Assembly (NCBI RefSeq): GCF_900142385.1
Contig: NZ_FRAQ01000001.1
Location: 2,108,001-2,172,000, forward strand
DNA from: Marinobacter antarcticus
GTDB lineage: Bacteria > Pseudomonadota > Gammaproteobacteria > Pseudomonadales > Oleiphilaceae
Direction of reading: 5' to 3'
Length of the DNA: 64,000 nt
Under the pieces are notes generated by a model. It made no database searches and was not told the origin of the DNA. It worked only from the letters and a program-made list of their open reading frames with translations. Both the position numbers and the translations under genes were made by a program. Positions 27,524 through 37,625 of this stretch are shown here, one piece after another (the first letter of the stretch is position 1; every line of letters starts with the position of its first letter).

Positions 27524-27846
27524 GATGAACTCCCCTGTTCTTTTGCTGTCACTTGTTATTGTTCAATCGGTTGTTTCATGTGCTGGACCGGCCTTGGAAT
27601 CGCACATCTGACGGTTTCTGTTACATGAATCTCTCATGTGTTTACATTATTTAACACTGCAGGTTAACTGTCGGCCAAACCCGGAGTCGAGTCAATAGCT
27701 TCTATTACTGTAATGTGTGGTTGAACGCAGTCCGGAAGCGGTATCATGATCGTATCAGTAATTATCTCATCCTCGGGCCGGGATCTGACTTGAAAACCCG
27801 GGGCCAGACAACCACATTAATGAAAGGCACCGATAAGCGGTAAAGA
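27524..27846. other. Intergenic region between the cold-shock gene and clpS
   Basis: These 323 bases hold the divergent control region for the cold-shock gene (minus) and clpS-clpA (plus). I see no coding frame of quality and no tRNA. A heat-shock-type promoter candidate for clpS is listed separately. No convincing sigma-70 promoter was found for the cold-shock gene. Part of the left half may be its untranslated leader. Confidence 0.6.
27789..27817 (+). promoter_or_regulatory. Possible sigma-32 promoter for clpS-clpA
   Basis: CTTGAAA at 27789-27795 is a perfect sigma-32 -35 element. CCACAT at 27812-27817, 16 bases on, matches five of six bases of the -10 core CCCCAT. The start would fall about 22 bases before the clpS ATG. 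The -35 match is strong, the -10 moderate; heat induction is inference. Confidence 0.35.
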
Positions 27847-28209
27847 ATGATGCGGACTATCGAAAATTCTCTACTAGTATTAAACCAGGGGGAGGATGAA
27901 CAGCCGGGGCGTCACGATGACCTCAGCGTTGCTCCCGAAAAGCCTGCGCTGAAGCGTCCATCTCAGTACAAGGTGATGCTTCTGAACGACGATTACACAC
28001 CCATGGATTTTGTTGTGGATGTGCTGACAACATTCTTCGGGATGAATGAAGAAAAGGCGACACAGGTGATGCTGCTCGTCCATACGCAGGGAAAGGCTGT
28101 ATGCGGGGTGTATACCCGGGACATCGCGGAAACAAAGGCGGCACAGGTGAACCAGTATTCTTCGGAATGCGACCATCCGCTCCTTTGCGAGATTGAATGT
28201 GCGGACTGA
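27847..28209 (+). CDS. clpS: ClpS, N-degron adaptor of ClpA
   Basis: The 120-residue protein has a flexible N-terminal extension and the ClpS core, with the hydrophobic pocket motif [10 protein letters not shown] near 50 and [24 protein letters not shown] near 80. ClpS binds proteins that start with Leu, Phe, Tyr or Trp and delivers them to ClpAP. Two adjacent ATGs are possible starts. clpA follows after 18 bases. bpt and aat, which create N-degrons, lie 3-4 kb downstream. Confidence 0.96.
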   Translation: MMRTIENSLLVLNQGEDEQPGRHDDLSVAPEKPALKRPSQYKVMLLNDDYTPMDFVVDVLTTFFGMNEEKATQVMLLVHTQGKAVCGVYTRDIAETKAAQVNQYSSECDHPLLCEIECAD

Positions 28210-28227
28210 TAGACGGCGGGGTGGCCC

Positions 28228-30498
28228 ATGCTGAGCAAAGATCTTGAAATTACGCTGAATACGGCCTTCAAAAGTGCCCGCGACAAGCGTCATGAGTTCA
28301 TGACGGTGGAGCATTTGATGCTGGCCTTGCTGGATAACGAATCGGCAGTGGGTGTTCTCAAAGCCTGTGGCGCAGACCTCAAACAGCTCCACGATGAGCT
28401 GGTTGAGTTTGTGGACTCCACAACGCCACTGATTCCGAGCAGCGACGATGAGCGCGAGACTCAGCCAACGCTTGGTTTTCAACGAGTGTTGCAGCGCGCT
28501 GTATTTCATGTGCAATCCTCCGGGAAGAAAGAGGTTACCGGTGCCAATGTGCTGGTCGCTATTTTCAGTGAGCAGGAAAGCCAGGCCGTGTACGTGCTCA
28601 AGAAACAGAGCGTTGCACGCATTGATGTCGTTAACTTTGTGTCCCACGGGATTTCCCGGGTTCAGGGGGCGGAAGACCAGGACGGCCACGAGCCGATCTC
28701 TCACGACGAAGCTGGTGAAGAGGGCGGCCAGTCCAAACCACTGGAAAATTATGCAACCAACCTGAACGAGCAGGCCCGCCAAGGTCGCATTGATCCTCTG
28801 ATTGGTCGCGAGCATGAGGTTGAGCGAGTGGTGCAGATACTCGTGCGCCGGCGCAAGAATAATCCTTTGCTGGTCGGTGAAGCCGGTGTGGGTAAAACGG
28901 CTATTGCAGAAGGGCTCGCCAAGCGCATTGTTGATGGCCAGGTGCCAGATATCATTGCTGATGGCGTGGTGTACTCTCTGGATCTCGGCGCACTGCTTGC
29001 CGGAACCAAGTATCGTGGCGATTTTGAGAAACGCCTGAAGGGGCTACTTGCCGATCTGAAAAAAGAAAAGCATGCAATTCTGTTCATTGACGAGATCCAT
29101 ACCATTATCGGTGCAGGATCTGCGTCCGGTGGGGTGATGGATGCCTCGAACCTGCTCAAGCCTATGCTGAGTTCAGGCGAAATCCGTTGCATCGGCTCCA
29201 CCACGTATCAGGAATTCCGGGGCATTTTCGAGAAAGACAGTGCGCTGGCGCGACGTTTCCAGAAGATTGATGTGAACGAGCCGAGTGTTGAAGACACCTA
29301 TCAGATTCTCAAAGGGCTGAAGCCGAACTTTGAGAAACACCATGATCTGACATACACAGACAGGGCGTTGCGCGTGGCTGCAGAGTTGGCCGATCGTTAC
29401 ATCACAGATCGCCACCTGCCGGACAAAGCCATCGACGTGATCGATGAAGCGGGCGCACACCAGCGTCTGATGCCCGAGGATAAGCGTCTGAAAACGGTGG
29501 ATGTTCCGGAAATCGAGGATGTGGTTGCCAAGATCGCCCGTATTCCGCCGAAGAATGTGTCCACCAGCGACAAGGATCTGCTGCGCAATCTGGAGCGGGA
29601 TCTCAAGATGGTGGTATTCGGGCAGGATCCGGCCATTGAATCTCTGTCAATGGCAATCAAGCTGGCGCGTGCCGGCCTGAAAGCGCCGGAGAAGCCGGAA
29701 GGTTCTTTCTTGTTTGCCGGGCCCACAGGCGTTGGTAAAACAGAGGTGACCAAGCAGTTGGCCAAGGCGCTCGGGGTTGAGCTGATTCGGTTCGACATGT
29801 CCGAGTACATGGAACGCCATACGGTCTCCCGACTCATTGGCGCGCCCCCGGGGTATGTAGGTTACGATCAGGGTGGTTTGTTAACAGAGTCCGTTAACAA
29901 ACATCCGCACTGTGTGCTGTTGCTGGACGAAATTGAGAAGGCGCACCCCGAGGTCTTCAATCTGCTTCTGCAGGTAATGGATCACGGCACCCTGACCGAT
30001 AATAACGGACGTAAAGCTGACTTCCGCCACGTTATTCTCGTGATGACCACCAACGCCGGAGCTGAAAGCATGGCTCGCCGCTCGATGGGCTTTAGCGAGC
30101 AGGATCACAGCAGTGATGGTATGGAAATTATCAGCAAGACCTTCACTCCTGAGTTCCGCAATCGCCTGGACAGCATCATTCAGTTTGGCGACTTGCAAAG
30201 GGGCACCATTGCTCATGTTGTAGACAAGTTCCTGACAGAGTTGCAGGCCCAGCTGGACGACAAGCACGTGGTGTTGCATGTGGATGAAGCCGCGAAGCTG
30301 TGGCTGGCGGACAAGGGCTATGATGTCACGATGGGTGCCCGCCCGATGTCGCGTCTGATTCAGGATAAGATCAAACGTCCGCTTGCCGAGCAGATTCTGT
30401 TTGGCAGGTTATCCGAGAAGGGTGGCGATGTTTTCATCCATCTCAAGGATGACGAGTTGGTCTTCGAGTATGAGGATGAGCCTGCAGAAGCCGTTTAA
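28228..30498 (+). CDS. clpA: ClpA, ATP-dependent unfoldase of the ClpAP protease
   Basis: The 756-residue AAA+ protein has an N-terminal Clp repeat domain (1-140) that docks ClpS, a first ATPase domain with GEAGVGKTAIAEG (about 213) and a second with GPTGVGKTEVTKQLA (about 495), and Walker B and arginine-finger regions. The IGFL/IGL-type loop that engages ClpP is in the second module. It lacks the middle coiled coil of ClpB, confirming ClpA. It is probably co-transcribed with clpS and ends at a strong intrinsic terminator. Confidence 0.98.
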   Translation: MLSKDLEITLNTAFKSARDKRHEFMTVEHLMLALLDNESAVGVLKACGADLKQLHDELVEFVDSTTPLIPSSDDERETQPTLGFQRVLQRAVFHVQSSGKKEVTGANVLVAIFSEQESQAVYVLKKQSVARIDVVNFVSHGISRVQGAEDQDGHEPISHDEAGEEGGQSKPLENYATNLNEQARQGRIDPLIGREHEVERVVQILVRRRKNNPLLVGEAGVGKTAIAEGLAKRIVDGQVPDIIADGVVYSLDLGALLAGTKYRGDFEKRLKGLLADLKKEKHAILFIDEIHTIIGAGSASGGVMDASNLLKPMLSSGEIRCIGSTTYQEFRGIFEKDSALARRFQKIDVNEPSVEDTYQILKGLKPNFEKHHDLTYTDRALRVAAELADRYITDRHLPDKAIDVIDEAGAHQRLMPEDKRLKTVDVPEIEDVVAKIARIPPKNVSTSDKDLLRNLERDLKMVVFGQDPAIESLSMAIKLARAGLKAPEKPEGSFLFAGPTGVGKTEVTKQLAKALGVELIRFDMSEYMERHTVSRLIGAPPGYVGYDQGGLLTESVNKHPHCVLLLDEIEKAHPEVFNLLLQVMDHGTLTDNNGRKADFRHVILVMTTNAGAESMARRSMGFSEQDHSSDGMEIISKTFTPEFRNRLDSIIQFGDLQRGTIAHVVDKFLTELQAQLDDKHVVLHVDEAAKLWLADKGYDVTMGARPMSRLIQDKIKRPLAEQILFGRLSEKGGDVFIHLKDDELVFEYEDEPAEAV

Positions 30499-30530
30499 AG
30501 CGGCTGGCAGGCTGGAAATAGTCACCAACA

Positions 30531-30562
30531 AAAAAACCGCTACAGTGATGCAGCGGTTTTTT
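30531..30562. terminator. Bidirectional intrinsic terminator between clpA and infA
   Basis: An 11-base perfect stem (aaaaaaccgct/agcggtttttt) with a 10-base loop has an A-run on one side and a T-run on the other, so it can end transcription of clpA (plus) and infA (minus). Confidence 0.9.
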
Positions 30563-30588
30563 TATGCTTCTTCGATGTCGCCGTTGCT

Positions 30589-30807
30589 TTAGCGGGCGCG
30601 GTACACAATCCGGCCTTTGCTCAGATCGTAAGGCGTCAACTCAACCTTGACCTTGTCACCTGTCAGGATGCGGATATAGTTTTTACGCATCTTGCCGGAG
30701 ATGTGAGCAGTAACAACGTGGCCGTTGCTCAGCTCAACCCGGAACATGGTGTTTGGAAGGGTATCAAGAATAACGCCTTCCATTTCAATAGCATCTGTCT
30801 TCGCCAT
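30589..30807 (-). CDS. infA: InfA, translation initiation factor IF-1
   Basis: The 72-residue S1/OB-fold protein has the expected length and the sequence signature [16 protein letters not shown] and [16 protein letters not shown]-1 blocks the A site of the 30S subunit during initiation. It is transcribed toward clpA, and its expression ends at the shared terminator. It lies 153 bases downstream of bpt on the same strand. Confidence 0.98.
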   Translation of the reverse strand: MAKTDAIEMEGVILDTLPNTMFRVELSNGHVVTAHISGKMRKNYIRILTGDKVKVELTPYDLSKGRIVYRAR

Positions 30808-30960
30808 TCAGTAAAAACCTCTATTGGGAATGCTTTCCGTAATTTTAAATTGCGCAATTCTGCCTGATTTTTCGGCGTTTGGCAAAGTGAGTTAGTCGGC
30901 CGCTCAGGAAAAAGGCGTTCAATCACTGTTTGTCAGGCCATTGTCAACCATAAGCTGGCG

Positions 30961-31674
30961 TTATGCGAGATTTATAGAACGCCAGTGGCCATCCTGCAGC
31001 GCTTCTATCGGCTTAAAGCGGGTTTTATAATTCATTTTTCGACACTGTTTTATCCAGTAGCCCAGATAAAGGTGGGGCAGGTTGCGCCGCCGGGCCTCTT
31101 CTATTTGCCAGAGAACGGCAAATGTTCCCAGGCTTCGATATTCAAGGTCCGGATCGAATACGGTGTATATGGCTGAGAGCCCGTCATCCAGTGCATCCAC
31201 GGCGGCCAGAGCCACCAGTTCTCCGGCTATGCGCATCTCCAGAAACCAGGAGTCCGTAGTACCATCCACGAGAAACGAGGTGAACTGTTCCCTCGAAGGT
31301 GGGTACATGTCACCGTCTTTGTGCCTCAGTTCTACATAATTGGCATACAGTCGGTAATAGCTTTCGCTGAACGCTGCGGGTACCAGAGTGCATTCCAGGT
31401 CTTTGTTCTTTTTCATGACCCGGCGCTGGCTGCGGTCTGCTCGAAAGTCATTTACGTTAAGTCTCACCGGGATACAGGCGTTGCATTGTTCGCAGTGGGG
31501 CCGGTAATAATGGGATCCGCTACGCCGGAAACCCAGTGATGTCAGTTGGCTGTAGAGCTTTTTGTCGATATGGGCTCGCGGGTCGACGAACATGGTGGTT
31601 GCTTCGCGATCAGGGAGATAGCTGCAGTCGTGGGCAGGCGTTGCAAAGAATACCAAGGTTCTCAGGCTACTCAT
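30961..31674 (-). CDS. bpt: Bpt, leucyl-transferase of the bacterial N-degron pathway
   Basis: The 237-residue protein is of the ATE1-like Bpt family, with the N-terminal cysteine-containing segment CEQCNACIPVRL (about 62) and a GNAT-type C-terminal core (LYLGYWIKQCRKMNYK). Bpt transfers leucine from tRNA to proteins with N-terminal Asp or Glu, making ClpS substrates. The ATG lies directly against the stop of aat, which is upstream on the same strand, so they form an operon. Confidence 0.95.
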   Translation of the reverse strand: MSSLRTLVFFATPAHDCSYLPDREATTMFVDPRAHIDKKLYSQLTSLGFRRSGSHYYRPHCEQCNACIPVRLNVNDFRADRSQRRVMKKNKDLECTLVPAAFSESYYRLYANYVELRHKDGDMYPPSREQFTSFLVDGTTDSWFLEMRIAGELVALAAVDALDDGLSAIYTVFDPDLEYRSLGTFAVLWQIEEARRRNLPHLYLGYWIKQCRKMNYKTRFKPIEALQDGHWRSINLA

Positions 31675-32388
31675 TCATGCCTCCGGTCCGCGCCATTGCC
31701 AGTGGAGTGTCCAGTCGAGCTGATCCGGTTTTCGGTCTGCGTATGTACCGATTATAGATAAAAATTCGCTTCTGGATATGGTGCGTGCGCCCATGGTGAG
31801 AAGGTGATCGCTCTCTACCTGGCAATCCATCATTCGATAGCCCCAGTCTTGCAGTTGATGGGCAAGATGAACCATCAGCACCTTGGATGCGTTCGTTTCG
31901 AGAGAAAACATGGATTCGCCGAAGAAGCACTGCCCTATGGCAAGCCCATACATGCCGCCGGCCAGTTCGCCATTCAGGTTCCACACTTCTATGGAGTGAG
32001 CAACGCCCTGGCGGTGCAGTTCGGAGTAACCGGCGATCATTTCGTCGGTTATCCAGGTGCCTTCGCTGCGGGTGGAGGCACAAAGGCGGATGATGCGGCC
32101 GAAGGCCTGGTCGGCGGTTACCCGGAAGCGTCGCTGGTTGAGTGTTCTGCGCAGGCTGCGGGAAATATGAATGTCTTCCGGGAACAGAACACAGCGGGGG
32201 TCCGGAGACCACCAGAGTATGGGTTGGTCATCGCTGTACCAGGGGAAGATGCCGCTGCGGTATGCAAGGATCAGGCGTTCTGTGGAGAGGTCTCCGCCCA
32301 GCGCAAGAAGGCCATCGGGATCGTCGAGGGCTTCTTCGGCTGGGGGGAACCACAGTTGGTCAGGGTCTAGCCAGGGTAGTGAAGTCAT
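31675..32388 (-). CDS. aat: Aat, leucyl/phenylalanyl-tRNA-protein transferase
   Basis: The 237-residue protein has the Aat signature: [22 protein letters not shown] near the N-terminus, [23 protein letters not shown] (about 48-70, partial listing), and [19 protein letters not shown] with the catalytic region. It adds Leu or Phe to proteins with N-terminal Arg or Lys. With Bpt, ClpS and ClpA it gives a complete N-degron route within 5 kb. bpt follows immediately. Confidence 0.97.
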   Translation of the reverse strand: MTSLPWLDPDQLWFPPAEEALDDPDGLLALGGDLSTERLILAYRSGIFPWYSDDQPILWWSPDPRCVLFPEDIHISRSLRRTLNQRRFRVTADQAFGRIIRLCASTRSEGTWITDEMIAGYSELHRQGVAHSIEVWNLNGELAGGMYGLAIGQCFFGESMFSLETNASKVLMVHLAHQLQDWGYRMMDCQVESDHLLTMGARTISRSEFLSIIGTYADRKPDQLDWTLHWQWRGPEA

Positions 32389-32409
32389 CCTGTCTTCTGC
32401 CTGCTTGCC

Positions 32410-33372
<963 letters not shown>

Positions 33373-33494
33373 TCACTAAATCGGTGCGTGTCAGGCTCAT
33401 TCAGAGCCAGTAATACGAGGAAGATGAAAAGGCTATCACGAAAGCAGTGGGCTGCCATTTGTTTTGGCCAATTCCGCTGATAAAGCTTCGCTAT

Positions 33495-34406
33495 TCACTC
33501 CAGCACGGAAACGGTGGTCAGCAGTTGCCGCACGCGTTCTGCGCTTTTTCCGGATTCGCCCTGTTCAAGGCGGTGTTCTGCAACGGCCGGAAATACAGCC
33601 TGAATATCGTCGGGCAGGGCATGTTGCCGGCCCTCCATCAGGGCCCAGGCTTTCGTGGCTCTCAGTAATCCGAGCCCCGCTCTTGGTGACAAACCATAGA
33701 GCAATCCCGGCATACGGCGGCTCTGTTCCAGCAGTCGCTGAATATAGTCCAGCAGTGCCGGGCTTGCAGTCACCCGGCTCACTTCATCCTGAAGCTTTGC
33801 CAGGTTTGCTTCTGAAAGCAGAGTGCCGAGTCGGTCAGTCATTACCCGGCGATCTTCGCCTTCCAGCAGTTCCCGCTCGGCTCTGGGGTCGGGATAACCG
33901 AGCCGTATCCGCATCAGAAATCGGTCGAGCTGTGATTCCGGTAACGGGTAGGTGCCGCCTTGTTCAGTCGGGTTCTGCGTTGCGATCACAAAGAACGGGT
34001 GCGGTAGCGGGCGGGTTTCGCCTTCAATGGAAACCTGGCGCTCTTCCATGGCTTCAAGCAGTGCGCTCTGTGTTCGCGGCGAGGCCCGGTTGATTTCATC
34101 CGCGAGTACAACCTGAGCAAAAATAGGCCCCGGGTGGAACACCAGACTTCCGGCTTGCTTGTCGTACATGGAATAGCCCAGTACGTCGGCAGGCAGCAGG
34201 TCGTTAGTGAACTGAATGCGCTGGTAACTGAGGCCCATGATTTTGGCCAGGGCGTGGGACAGAGTGGTTTTGCCCATACCCGGGATGTCTTCGATTAGCA
34301 GATGGCCCTTGGCAAGCAAGCCGCAAAGGGCCAGACGAACCTGGTGCTCCTTGCCAAGCAGGATCTGGTTCAGTTCGGTTACAACGGTATCTACCAGGTT
34401 TTTCAT
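33495..34406 (-). CDS. MoxR-family AAA+ ATPase
   Basis: The 303-residue protein has Walker A (GMGKTT, 43-48), Walker B (VVLADEINRASPRTQSALL, near 110) and sensor motifs of MoxR AAA+ ATPases. These act as chaperones for metallo-enzyme or membrane complexes, usually with DUF58 and von Willebrand-domain proteins encoded next to them. None of those partners is here: trxB lies downstream and the agmatine genes upstream, seven bases away. So it is a MoxR placed in the agu operon. Its client is unknown. Confidence 0.88.
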   Translation of the reverse strand: MKNLVDTVVTELNQILLGKEHQVRLALCGLLAKGHLLIEDIPGMGKTTLSHALAKIMGLSYQRIQFTNDLLPADVLGYSMYDKQAGSLVFHPGPIFAQVVLADEINRASPRTQSALLEAMEERQVSIEGETRPLPHPFFVIATQNPTEQGGTYPLPESQLDRFLMRIRLGYPDPRAERELLEGEDRRVMTDRLGTLLSEANLAKLQDEVSRVTASPALLDYIQRLLEQSRRMPGLLYGLSPRAGLGLLRATKAWALMEGRQHALPDDIQAVFPAVAEHRLEQGESGKSAERVRQLLTTVSVLE

Positions 34407-34413
34407 GCCAGGT

Positions 34414-35349
34414 TCAGTCCCTCACTCTTTTGAGAATATCGCCATAGGCGTCAATGCGACGGTCTCTGAAATACGGCCAGATGCGGCGAATCGATTCACT
34501 GCGGTGGCGATCGAGGGTTATGCTCAGGATGCATTCGGTGCTGTCGTCTGCCCGAGCCAGAAATTCGCCCTGAGGGCCACAGATAAAGCTGTTACCCCAG
34601 AAGCGGATGCCGTCGGAGTGCCCGGTCGGATCCGGCTCAGTGCCGACCCGGTTGGGTGCAACCACCGGCAGATTGTTGGCCACAGCATGGCCACGCTGAA
34701 CGGTCACCCAGGCCTCCAGTTGGCGGGCCTGCTCGTCCGGTTCGTCGGTGATGTCCCAGCCGATGGCGGTGGGGTAAACCAGTATCTCGGCACCTGCAAG
34801 AGCCATCAGGCGGGCCGCTTCCGGGTACCACTGGTCCCAGCATACGAGAACGCCGAGTTTGCCTACCGAAGTGTCGATAGGTGAGAACCCATTCCTGCCG
34901 TCGTTGAACTGCGCATCTCCGGGTGTGAAATAGAACTTCTCATAGAAGCCCGGGTCGTCCGGAATGTGCATTTTGCGATACAGGCCGGCAATCGATCCGT
35001 CGGTTTCGATGACCACGGCGGTGTTGTGATAAACACCGTTCATGCGCCGCTCAAAAACGGAACCAACGATAACCACTTTGAGTTCCCGGGCCAGGCCTGA
35101 AAGCCGTTCGCTGGTGGGGCCGGGGATGGGCTCGGCCAGGTCGAATATGCGGGTGTCCTCAGTCTGGCAAAAGTACTGGGTCGCATGAAGCTCTTGCAGA
35201 ATGATCAGCTGAGCTCCACCTGCGGCCGCTTCGCGAACCATCATTTCGGTTGTTGCCAGACTGGCGGCCTTGTCCTCGCTGCAAGCCTGCTGAATCGCGG
35301 CGATTGCAAGCTGGCCGGAAAGCTGTGGTTTGCCGGTGTTCTGGCTCAT
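34414..35349 (-). CDS. aguB: AguB, N-carbamoylputrescine amidohydrolase
   Basis: The 311-residue carbon-nitrogen hydrolase has the catalytic triad: Glu in LQELHATQYF, Lys in GLYRKMHIPDD and Cys in GVLVCWDQWYPE. It converts N-carbamoylputrescine to putrescine. The ATG at 35349 overlaps the aguA stop (ATGA) and yields the family length; longer in-frame starts would extend into aguA. It is followed by moxR after seven bases. Confidence 0.95.
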   Translation of the reverse strand: MSQNTGKPQLSGQLAIAAIQQACSEDKAASLATTEMMVREAAAGGAQLIILQELHATQYFCQTEDTRIFDLAEPIPGPTSERLSGLARELKVVIVGSVFERRMNGVYHNTAVVIETDGSIAGLYRKMHIPDDPGFYEKFYFTPGDAQFNDGRNGFSPIDTSVGKLGVLVCWDQWYPEAARLMALAGAEILVYPTAIGWDITDEPDEQARQLEAWVTVQRGHAVANNLPVVAPNRVGTEPDPTGHSDGIRFWGNSFICGPQGEFLARADDSTECILSITLDRHRSESIRRIWPYFRDRRIDAYGDILKRVRD

Positions 35350-36398
35350 AAGACGACGACTCCTTCCGGAATTTGCATGGTGACGCAGTGCAAGCTGCCA
35401 TGCTGTTTCACCAGCGCTTGGCAATTGATGGGAATGATCTCCCGGTCGGAAAAAATCCGGCTGATAATGTCGATGGCTTCTTCATCCTGTGGTACATCAT
35501 AAACCGGCAGCAGGACGGCGCCATTGATGATCAGGAAGTTGGCGTAGGTAGCCGGGAGGCGCTCGCCTTCATCACCGAATACCGGGTCGGGCCACGGCAG
35601 TGCGGTCAGCTTGTATGGTGTGCCGTCGCGCTGGCGGAACTCCCTGAGGTCTTCTTCCATGGCGGCCAGTGCGCTGTAGTGTTCATCGGCCACATCCGGG
35701 CAGGCTACGTAGCAGAGGTGATCCGGGCTGCAAAAGCGCGCCAGTGTATCAATGTGGCTGTCGGTGTCATCCCCAGCCAGGTAGCCGTGGTTAAGCCAGA
35801 GAATCCGTTCTGTTCCCAGCATCTCGGACAGCAACTGCTCGATGGCGCCACGATCCATAGACGCGTTGCGCGAAGGAGTCAGAAGACATTCACTGGTGGC
35901 CAGCAAAGTGCCTTCGCCATCCGATTCAATGGAGCCGCCCTCCAGTACAAAATCCACCGACTGCATCGGGGTGGCGCCGAAGACTCCGTAATTGACGAGA
36001 TGACGGTTGAGCGCATCGTCTTTTTCCCAGGGAAATTTGCCGCCCCAGGCGTTAAAGTGAAAATCCAGCAAGGTAGGCTGCTCATCCGCTAATACGGTAA
36101 TCGGGCCGTGATCGCGGGCCCAGGTATCATTTGCGGGTGCGGGTACGGCCCACATGCGTCCTGGTAGTCCATGCTGTTGGGCCCAGGCGTTCAGCTCACG
36201 CTCCAGGTCCTGCAGTCGGGTGACGTGTTCGCAGCTGATAACCAGGTGTTCAAAGCGCAGAACCGAGCGGGCAATTTCAAGAAACACCGGTTCAACTTCA
36301 TCAAGAATTCCTGCCCAGTCGGTACCCGGGTGGGGCCAGGTAAGCACAACGGCGCTTTGGGGCGCCCACTCAGCGGGCAACACGCGTAGGGATGTCAC
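35346..36398 (-). CDS. aguA: AguA, agmatine deiminase
   Basis: The 350-residue protein belongs to the porphyromonas-type peptidylarginine deiminase/agmatine deiminase family. The catalytic cysteine is near residue 338 in SLHCVTMQIP, with GGSIESDGEG and NHGYLAGDDTDSHIDTLARF segments containing other active-site residues. It turns agmatine into N-carbamoylputrescine, used by AguB next in the operon. No aguR-type regulator is adjacent. Confidence 0.96.
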   Translation of the reverse strand: MTSLRVLPAEWAPQSAVVLTWPHPGTDWAGILDEVEPVFLEIARSVLRFEHLVISCEHVTRLQDLERELNAWAQQHGLPGRMWAVPAPANDTWARDHGPITVLADEQPTLLDFHFNAWGGKFPWEKDDALNRHLVNYGVFGATPMQSVDFVLEGGSIESDGEGTLLATSECLLTPSRNASMDRGAIEQLLSEMLGTERILWLNHGYLAGDDTDSHIDTLARFCSPDHLCYVACPDVADEHYSALAAMEEDLREFRQRDGTPYKLTALPWPDPVFGDEGERLPATYANFLIINGAVLLPVYDVPQDEEAIDIISRIFSDREIIPINCQALVKQHGSLHCVTMQIPEGVVVL

Positions 36399-36424
36399 TT
36401 TACAGTCACCTTAAAATTGCAAAA

Positions 36425-36449
36425 GCCGCCATTCTAAACAAAGGGCGGC
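36425..36449 (-). terminator. Probable intrinsic terminator after the small exported protein gene
   Basis: On the minus strand a GCCGCC/GGCGGC stem with a 13-base loop is followed by TTTT and further AT-rich sequence. It lies between the small exported-protein gene and aguA, so it separates the two units. Confidence 0.65.
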
Positions 36450-36508
36450 ATATCGTCAGGATGTGTGCCCCGAGGTTGCGGGCGGAAGAAACGCCATGCT
36501 TGATAATG

Positions 36509-36811
36509 TCAGCGCTGGGGTTTCAGTACCGAGTGTATGACGCGGTCATTTTCGAAATAGACCACAAATCTGCCGTAGTGCCACTGGCTGATCGGGGGTT
36601 GTCCAACAGGGCCTTCAACGTTAGCCGGCTGGCCCCATGAGGCTCGGACCGAAGCCTGTGTCATTCCGGTCCGGGGCATGCTTTGCTGGCTTCTGTCTGC
36701 CTGGCTGCCAACGGGTACGCTAAGCTCTTCGGCAAACGCGCCGGAAACCGGGGCCAGCGTGAGTAGTATTGCCGTTGCCAGTGCGCCTGTCAGGGTTTGC
36801 TTTATTTTCAT
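36509..36811 (-). CDS. Small exported protein of unknown function
   Basis: The 100-residue protein has a clear signal peptide (MKIKQTLTGALATAILLTLA..., predicted cleavage after AFA near 25) and a short mature domain whose TQASVRASWGQPANV and GRFVVYFENDRVIHSVLK segments recall the BamE/SmpA-like fold. The function is not known. The ATG at 36811 has a GGAGAA ribosome site; the frame is open upstream. It follows the PilZ-protein gene by 104 bases on the same strand. Confidence 0.75.
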   Translation of the reverse strand: MKIKQTLTGALATAILLTLAPVSGAFAEELSVPVGSQADRSQQSMPRTGMTQASVRASWGQPANVEGPVGQPPISQWHYGRFVVYFENDRVIHSVLKPQR

Positions 36812-36915
36812 TGATGGTTCTCCACTAATACTGGAGTCTCCGGTAAGCGTTCCGGGGACATGGATAAAACGTAATATCCGAGAAATTGGGGCAAAAGTCA
36901 CATGTTTTCGCCAGT

Positions 36916-37503
36916 CTACTCTTTTTGCCGCTGGCGAATCTGCCATCGCATCACATGTCGGGCTATTTGCTGACGGTCGCTATCCTGAATCCGGATAAAA
37001 TCGGTATGAACCCTTGTCCTGCCTGTTTCATCAGCCTGTACATCCAGAACCTCAGCAACAGCCCGAGGCTGGTAAAGTTCTGGCGGTAACGTCATGCGAA
37101 CGGTAAGCCTGTCGCCAGTCTGCCACGCTTGCGGGCTCGCGCAAAACGCCAGGCCTCCCTCGCTCAGGGTTACGTCCTGCCAGTCCCCGGGTTGCAACGG
37201 ATTTTGCTGAAAGGCCATAATGCGCGCAAGCGCGTCCAGCTTGCCATTCAGGGACTTTATCAACCCTGTAAGCACGCGATCCTGATCTGCAAGGCTGGCA
37301 AGCTGGGATTTGATATCCTGATCCAGTCGCCTGAACTCGGCCTCCAGATTTTCGAGATGATCACCGCTAAAGACATTCTCGTCGAGCTCGGCTGAAGGCT
37401 CCAGTTTATGGACTTCCAGGCCAATCCGGTCTTCGATGCGGAAAAATTCCCGACGTTCAGGTACATAACCTGTTGGTTCAGACGGTGGGTTTCGGGTGTG
37501 CAT
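36916..37503 (-). CDS. PilZ-domain protein with inserted coiled coil
   Basis: The 195-residue protein has an N-terminal RREFFR segment (RxxxR-like, about 18-23), a long helical region with heptad character (about 50-95), and a C-terminal beta region with DVTLSEGGLAF near 131. The two halves recall a PilZ domain split by a helix, as in the tetrameric PilZ protein XC6012. The RxxxR is far from the DxSxxG-like motif, so c-di-GMP binding is uncertain. It is divergent from lolC and equals the PA2989 position in P. aeruginosa. Confidence 0.8.
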   Translation of the reverse strand: MHTRNPPSEPTGYVPERREFFRIEDRIGLEVHKLEPSAELDENVFSGDHLENLEAEFRRLDQDIKSQLASLADQDRVLTGLIKSLNGKLDALARIMAFQQNPLQPGDWQDVTLSEGGLAFCASPQAWQTGDRLTVRMTLPPELYQPRAVAEVLDVQADETGRTRVHTDFIRIQDSDRQQIARHVMRWQIRQRQKE

Positions 37504-37625
37504 TCAGGGCTCCGGAAATAAGAATTTTAGCCAGTAGTAAAAGTTTAGCAGTTTCCCACCGAGCTGAAAGGCCGTTGGGAATTCCAGACCACGACCGACC
37601 CGAAGGTAGCGACAGGCACCTCTTC

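Noticed and set aside
27880..28815. A 311-codon minus-strand frame opposite clpS and clpA
   Set aside because: Both opposing genes are certain and the frame has no family features or ribosome site.
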